A DNA stretch of 64,000 nucleotides from Methanothrix harundinacea 6Ac (GTDB taxonomy: Archaea > Halobacteriota > Methanosarcinia > Methanotrichales > Methanotrichaceae). Position 1 is the stretch's first letter; the number at the start of each line of letters is the position of its first letter. Location of the stretch: the NCBI RefSeq assembly GCF_000235565.1, contig NC_017527.1, positions 1,178,001 through 1,242,000 of the forward strand. Reading direction: 5' to 3'. A program made the translations under genes and the position numbers. The notes under the pieces are model-generated. The model made no database searches. It worked only from the letters and a program-made list of their open reading frames with translations, and was not told the origin of the DNA. Positions 60,930 to 64,000 of this stretch are shown here, piece by piece.

Positions 60930-62147
60930 ATGGACCTCGGGTACGGCTCCGGCCGGATCCGCCTCCCGGTGGACGGTGCCGAGGGTTTTGAGGTCGTCCT
61001 CCCGGAGGAGCGGCCCGGAGCCCCCGATGAGACGGGAGAGATCGAGAGGGCCCTCAACGTGCCGATCGGACCCGGCCTGGAGGATCTGGCCGGCTCCAGG
61101 AGGGCCGCCATCATGGCGAGCGACATAACGAGGCCCGCTCCGACCTCAAAGATCCTGCCTCCCCTGGTGCGGAGGCTTGAGGCCCTCGGCATATCCGAGA
61201 TCGTCGTCGTCTTCGGCCTGGGGACCCATCGGAGGATGACCGTCGAGGAGATGGACAGGCTCCTGGGCAGCTCCGCCAGCCTCCCCTCCATCCAGCACGA
61301 CAAGGACCGATGCATCCACCTTGGCGAGACGAGCCGGGGTACCCCGGTCGAGATCCTGGAGGAGGTGGCGGCATCCGACATCAAGATCGGGACGGGAAAT
61401 ATCGAGTACCACTACTATGCCGGCTACAGCGGCGGAGCGAAGGCCCTCCTCCCCGGCGTCAGCTCCGAGAGGTCGATCAACAAGAACCACGCCATGATGG
61501 CCGACCCCCGGGCGAAGTCCGGCCGCCTCGACAACCCCGTCCGCCTCGACATGGAGGAGGCGGCAAAAATTGGAGGCCTCGACCTGATCCTCAACGTCGT
61601 CCTCAACAGCAAGAAGGAGATCGTCCGGGCCGTCGGCGGCGACTTCGTAAAAGCCCACCGCGCGGGGGCCAAAGTCGTCGACGAGATGTACCAGAGGGCC
61701 GTCCGCCCCGCCGAGATCGTCGTCGCCTGCGCCGGCGGCCGTCCCAAGGACATAAACCTCTTCCAGGCCCAGAAGGCGATGGAGAACGCGAGGGAGGCGG
61801 TCCTCCCCGGAGGCTCCCTCATCCTCGTCGCCGAGTGCGCTGAAGGCCTCGGCCACCCCGTCTTCGAGCGGTGGGCGATGGAGGCAAAGTGCGCCGAGGA
61901 CTGCGTCGAAAGGTTCGGCCGGGAGTACGAGTTCGGCGGCCACAAGGCCGCCCTCATCGCGAGGGACTCCCTGGAGATGGACCTGATCCTCGTCTCCTCC
62001 CTGAGGCCAAAGCTCGCGGAGATGGTCTTCTTCCGGCACGCGAACAGCCTCGAAGAGGCTCTGGCGATGGCCCGGGAGAGGCAGGGGCGGGATGCGAGGA
62101 CGATCGTCATGCCCCACGGGGATCTGACGCTGGCTAAGCGAAAGTAG
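60930..62147 (+). CDS. larA: LarA-family nickel-pincer racemase-like enzyme
   Basis: Protein of 405 residues in the lactate racemase family. Expected functional residues are present: His100 in FGLGTHRRM, His161 in IEYHYYAGYSGG and Lys171 in GGAKALLPGVSSE. The 10-residue gap from His161 to Lys171 equals that between His174 and the cofactor-bearing Lys184 in Lactobacillus LarA. It therefore probably uses the nickel-pincer nucleotide. The substrate could be lactate or another alpha-hydroxy acid. LarB, LarC and LarE, which make the cofactor, are not in this window. ATG 60930 abuts the DUF58 stop codon, so the two are translationally coupled. Confidence 0.88.
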   Translation: MDLGYGSGRIRLPVDGAEGFEVVLPEERPGAPDETGEIERALNVPIGPGLEDLAGSRRAAIMASDITRPAPTSKILPPLVRRLEALGISEIVVVFGLGTHRRMTVEEMDRLLGSSASLPSIQHDKDRCIHLGETSRGTPVEILEEVAASDIKIGTGNIEYHYYAGYSGGAKALLPGVSSERSINKNHAMMADPRAKSGRLDNPVRLDMEEAAKIGGLDLILNVVLNSKKEIVRAVGGDFVKAHRAGAKVVDEMYQRAVRPAEIVVACAGGRPKDINLFQAQKAMENAREAVLPGGSLILVAECAEGLGHPVFERWAMEAKCAEDCVERFGREYEFGGHKAALIARDSLEMDLILVSSLRPKLAEMVFFRHANSLEEALAMARERQGRDARTIVMPHGDLTLAKRK

Positions 62148-62335
62148 TAAAAATCAATCGAGGATTTTGATCAACCCCTGGCGGGTTGCCTCTCTTTAAA
62201 TGCTCTTTAAATTGAGGTGACGGATTAGAGGGGCTTTTTAAAGTACTCAATCATATCAGGATTTATAAAATTTGTTTATGTCTTTTTAGTCTCTTCTAAT
62301 ATGGCTGATTTTCGACGCCAGGATTTCCACCATCC

Positions 62336-62494
62336 TTATGTTGAATTAAGCCATTTTGAATCCCTTAGTTTAGTTAATTCTTTCAGTAATTCGTCTCGTC
62401 TTTCAAGAACTTGTTTTACTTGAAGATACGAGAAATGATGGCCGCCATCTAGATCTTTATTTAACGTCTCCCAAAGGTGACCAGCATATTTCAT
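62336..62494 (-). CDS. Possible small protein of 52 residues
   Basis: ATG at 62494 (minus strand) opens a frame encoding MKYAGHLWETLNKDLDGGHH, then a helical charged region (QVKQVLERRDELLKELTKLR), stopping at 62336. Composition and amphipathic helix look protein-like, but there is no clear ribosome binding site, and the candidate left end of the adjacent insertion sequence lies ~40 bases upstream of the start. It could be a small gene cut off from its promoter or a gene remnant. Bases 62148-62335 before it hold a hairpin-like CAACCCCTGGCGGGTTG (62173-62189) and two TTTAAA tracts, nothing more. Confidence 0.35.
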   Translation of the reverse strand: MKYAGHLWETLNKDLDGGHHFSYLQVKQVLERRDELLKELTKLRDSKWLNST

Positions 62495-62536
62495 CGATAT
62501 ATTATTATAATTTTTGATTTTATAATAATTTATGCT

Positions 62537-63670
62537 CGAGTATTCCTATTTACCATTGCCCATTCTTTAATTATCTCGGATCCGTCTCTTATTTTAGCTC
62601 GTTCTCCGCTCTTAATCGATTCTCGATCCTTTTCCTCGTTTTTCGTCGATAGCTACCGCTATTTTGAGACGATTTCAGCATTTTTAAGTGTACATAGCTG
62701 GTATAAGTCGAAAGCAAAGGCAGTGAATACCATTTTAACGTGAACTCTCGGGATCGTCGTTACCATTACATGCGCGCTTCGGAACACTCTTTTAATAACA
62801 GCAAACTGACGTTCGCCCGGAAATCTCAGTTTGCTAATCAAGCGGTTTCGCAGCTTATCGAGATCGCTTAGAGGATGACCCGCTGCTGCACGTTTCATTG
62901 TGAAGTCGTTTCCCTTAGCCTTCACACCGAAATATCCTTTGTCCCTGAGGACCACCTCTCCTTCAACCGATAGATCAACCCGACTATCGTGCACCGAAGC
63001 AGTTGTCGATTCGATGCTCCTTATCAGGCCGTAATCGATATCGACTTTAGAATGAAGTTTATAACCAAAATGGAGTTCCTCACCCTTCTTAGCCCAAGTT
63101 CCATCCCTGCTCCGACGAGTCCTAGCGGTCTCTCTTCTTGGTTTCTTTGAACCTCCTGGGTCGGCCTCTATAAACGTTGCATCCTGAATGGTTCCTCTTT
63201 TTACCTGAAGCCCTTTAAAATCGAGCTGTCTCTGGAGCTCTTCCCAAACGGACTCATCCTTTCCCGTCTGGGCCATCCGCTCGCGAAAAAGCCATATCGT
63301 CCTGGAATCGGGTATAGAATCAGGAAATCCTAAGAATTTCATAAAAGATATTCGATCCGAAATCTGCTTTTCAGTCTCGAGGTCGCTCAACCCGTACCAC
63401 TGCTGGAGCAAAAGCACCTTGAGCATCAGGATAACATCAAAGTTCGGCCTTCCGCCTCGTTCGGTTTTATTATGATACATCTCTTCAAGAATTGGTCGAA
63501 ATGGTTCCCACTCGATCAAGTTCGTTATCTTTGAAAGCCTATCGCCCAGCTTCTCTACGTTCTTGTAAGCTTCTCGAAGGCCCCAGGCAGTAAAAGAACT
63601 CATACACTATTCATGTATATATTAGTATATAATGTTTTCCATAGACATGCTAGGTTTTTAGGAATCCTCG
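62537..63670 (-). mobile_element. IS5-type insertion sequence, ends tentative
   Basis: The transposase gene at 62659-63603 is flanked by imperfect inverted repeats: CGAGTATTCCTATTTACC at 62537-62554 and, in reverse, CGAGGATTCCTAAAAACC from 63653-63670, agreeing at about 14 of 18 positions. The resulting 1.13-kb length suits IS5 elements. I saw no convincing target-site duplication, so the ends are provisional. Confidence 0.4.
62659..63603 (-). CDS. IS5-family DDE transposase
   Basis: Protein of 314 residues, apparently complete. The N-terminal DUF772-type region has GGRPNFDVILMLKVLLLQQW, then LSDLETEKQISDRISFMKFL and SRTIWLFRERM. The DDE catalytic domain has Asp in TIQDATFIEADPG, Asp in VLRDKGYFG, and Glu in RFPGERQFAVIKRVF with the DDE-type basic spacing. 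The order and spacing match IS5 transposases. It starts at ATG 63603 with AT-rich promoter-like sequence upstream. The element sits between the larA-like operon and a DUF1699 gene. Confidence 0.92.
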   Translation of the reverse strand: MSSFTAWGLREAYKNVEKLGDRLSKITNLIEWEPFRPILEEMYHNKTERGGRPNFDVILMLKVLLLQQWYGLSDLETEKQISDRISFMKFLGFPDSIPDSRTIWLFRERMAQTGKDESVWEELQRQLDFKGLQVKRGTIQDATFIEADPGGSKKPRRETARTRRSRDGTWAKKGEELHFGYKLHSKVDIDYGLIRSIESTTASVHDSRVDLSVEGEVVLRDKGYFGVKAKGNDFTMKRAAAGHPLSDLDKLRNRLISKLRFPGERQFAVIKRVFRSAHVMVTTIPRVHVKMVFTAFAFDLYQLCTLKNAEIVSK

Positions 63671-63743
63671 TGTACATTAGCATATACTACAAATGTCTAT
63701 TAATATCCAGTCCACATCTCGGCAATTGTAAAGGTGAAATCGC

Positions 63744-64000
63744 ATGAAGATCAGAGTAGTGAGTCAAAGAAGTGAGATAGCCGATTTGAGCCCCAACGAG
63801 AGGATGGTCCACATAGCCTTCAGACCTTCCAACGTCGATCTTTTGGACCTCATCAAGGCGTGTCCCAGGCTGAGGGCGATCCAGGTACCTCCATCCTACA
63901 ACAAGACCCTCTCCAAGGCCATCAGGCTATTCCTCCAGATGCAGGGGATCGACCTGCTCGAAGGAGATGTCTGGGGACACAGAAAGGACATCGACGAGTA
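63744..64000 (+). CDS. DUF1699 family protein, N-terminal part (truncated by window edge)
   Basis: ATG 63744 follows AGGTGA. The 85 residues visible, from MKIRVVSQRSEIADLSPNER through MVHIAFRPSNVDLLDLIK to LLEGDVWGHRKDIDEY, match what I recall of DUF1699, small proteins of Methanosarcinales. It has an alternating strand/helix layout and SYNKTLSKAIRLFLQMQGID in the middle. No catalytic motif is visible. The family is of unknown function; a candidate promoter (TATTAATATC, ~63699-63708) precedes it. Confidence 0.82.
   Translation, partial: MKIRVVSQRSEIADLSPNERMVHIAFRPSNVDLLDLIKACPRLRAIQVPPSYNKTLSKAIRLFLQMQGIDLLEGDVWGHRKDIDE

Overview
The window reads as chromosome of a GC-rich methanogenic archaeon of the order Methanosarcinales, most likely a Methanothrix (Methanosaeta) of the M. 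harundinacea type. The grounds are a cysteate-synthase route to coenzyme M with separate comD and comE, a methanogenesis-marker-16-type protein, DUF2098/DUF2117/DUF1699-type proteins, archaeal TATA boxes with short or absent leaders, and large secreted NosD-like and repeat proteins. The species is an inference; no rRNA or tRNA gene was found.

Region 1 (1-17525) is a surface-polysaccharide locus: a glycosyltransferase tail, a GDP-mannose-4,6-dehydratase-like enzyme, the four dTDP-L-rhamnose genes (order C, A, B, D), a GT4 enzyme, a sugar epimerase and a Wzm/Wzt ABC exporter. A coiled-coil methyltransferase with four near-identical 78-bp in-frame repeats follows, then a fused double glycosyltransferase, a small SMR/ArnE-like membrane protein, a methyltransferase, a large membrane protein and a dolichyl-phosphate sugar transferase. 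Base composition turns sharply AT-rich inside wzt, between its ATPase and glycan-recognition domains, and stays so to a bidirectional terminator at 17535-17568. This suggests a replaceable serotype cassette.

Region 2 (17576-25470, minus strand) encodes three secreted protease-like proteins: an intact papain-type enzyme, a paralogue that has lost its catalytic Cys and His, and a gingipain-like C25 peptidase. The two papain relatives end in matching five-unit arrays of 138-bp repeats.

Region 3 (25675-32110) is a coenzyme M neighbourhood. Cysteate synthase is followed directly by an ABC-type ATPase without membrane partner, a HypB-like GTPase and a CODH-gamma-type Fe-S protein, which may form an uncharacterised metallocofactor module. 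Then come a secreted protein, comD, a broken acylphosphatase and comE, which appears to start at CTG.

Region 4 (32214-49797) has two giant NosD-like surface proteins, a tandem duplication of a leaderless papain-like gene that carried along the 3' end of the neighbouring NosD-like gene, a frameshifted marker-16 gene, a methyltransferase and two secreted proteins. Region 5 (49833-64000) has a class II photolyase, two TnpB elements with matching hairpin ends and no TnpA, a four-gene methanogen-specific cluster, a SpoIIE-like protein with altered metal ligands, a MoxR-DUF58-LarA operon, an IS5-type transposase and the start of a DUF1699 gene.
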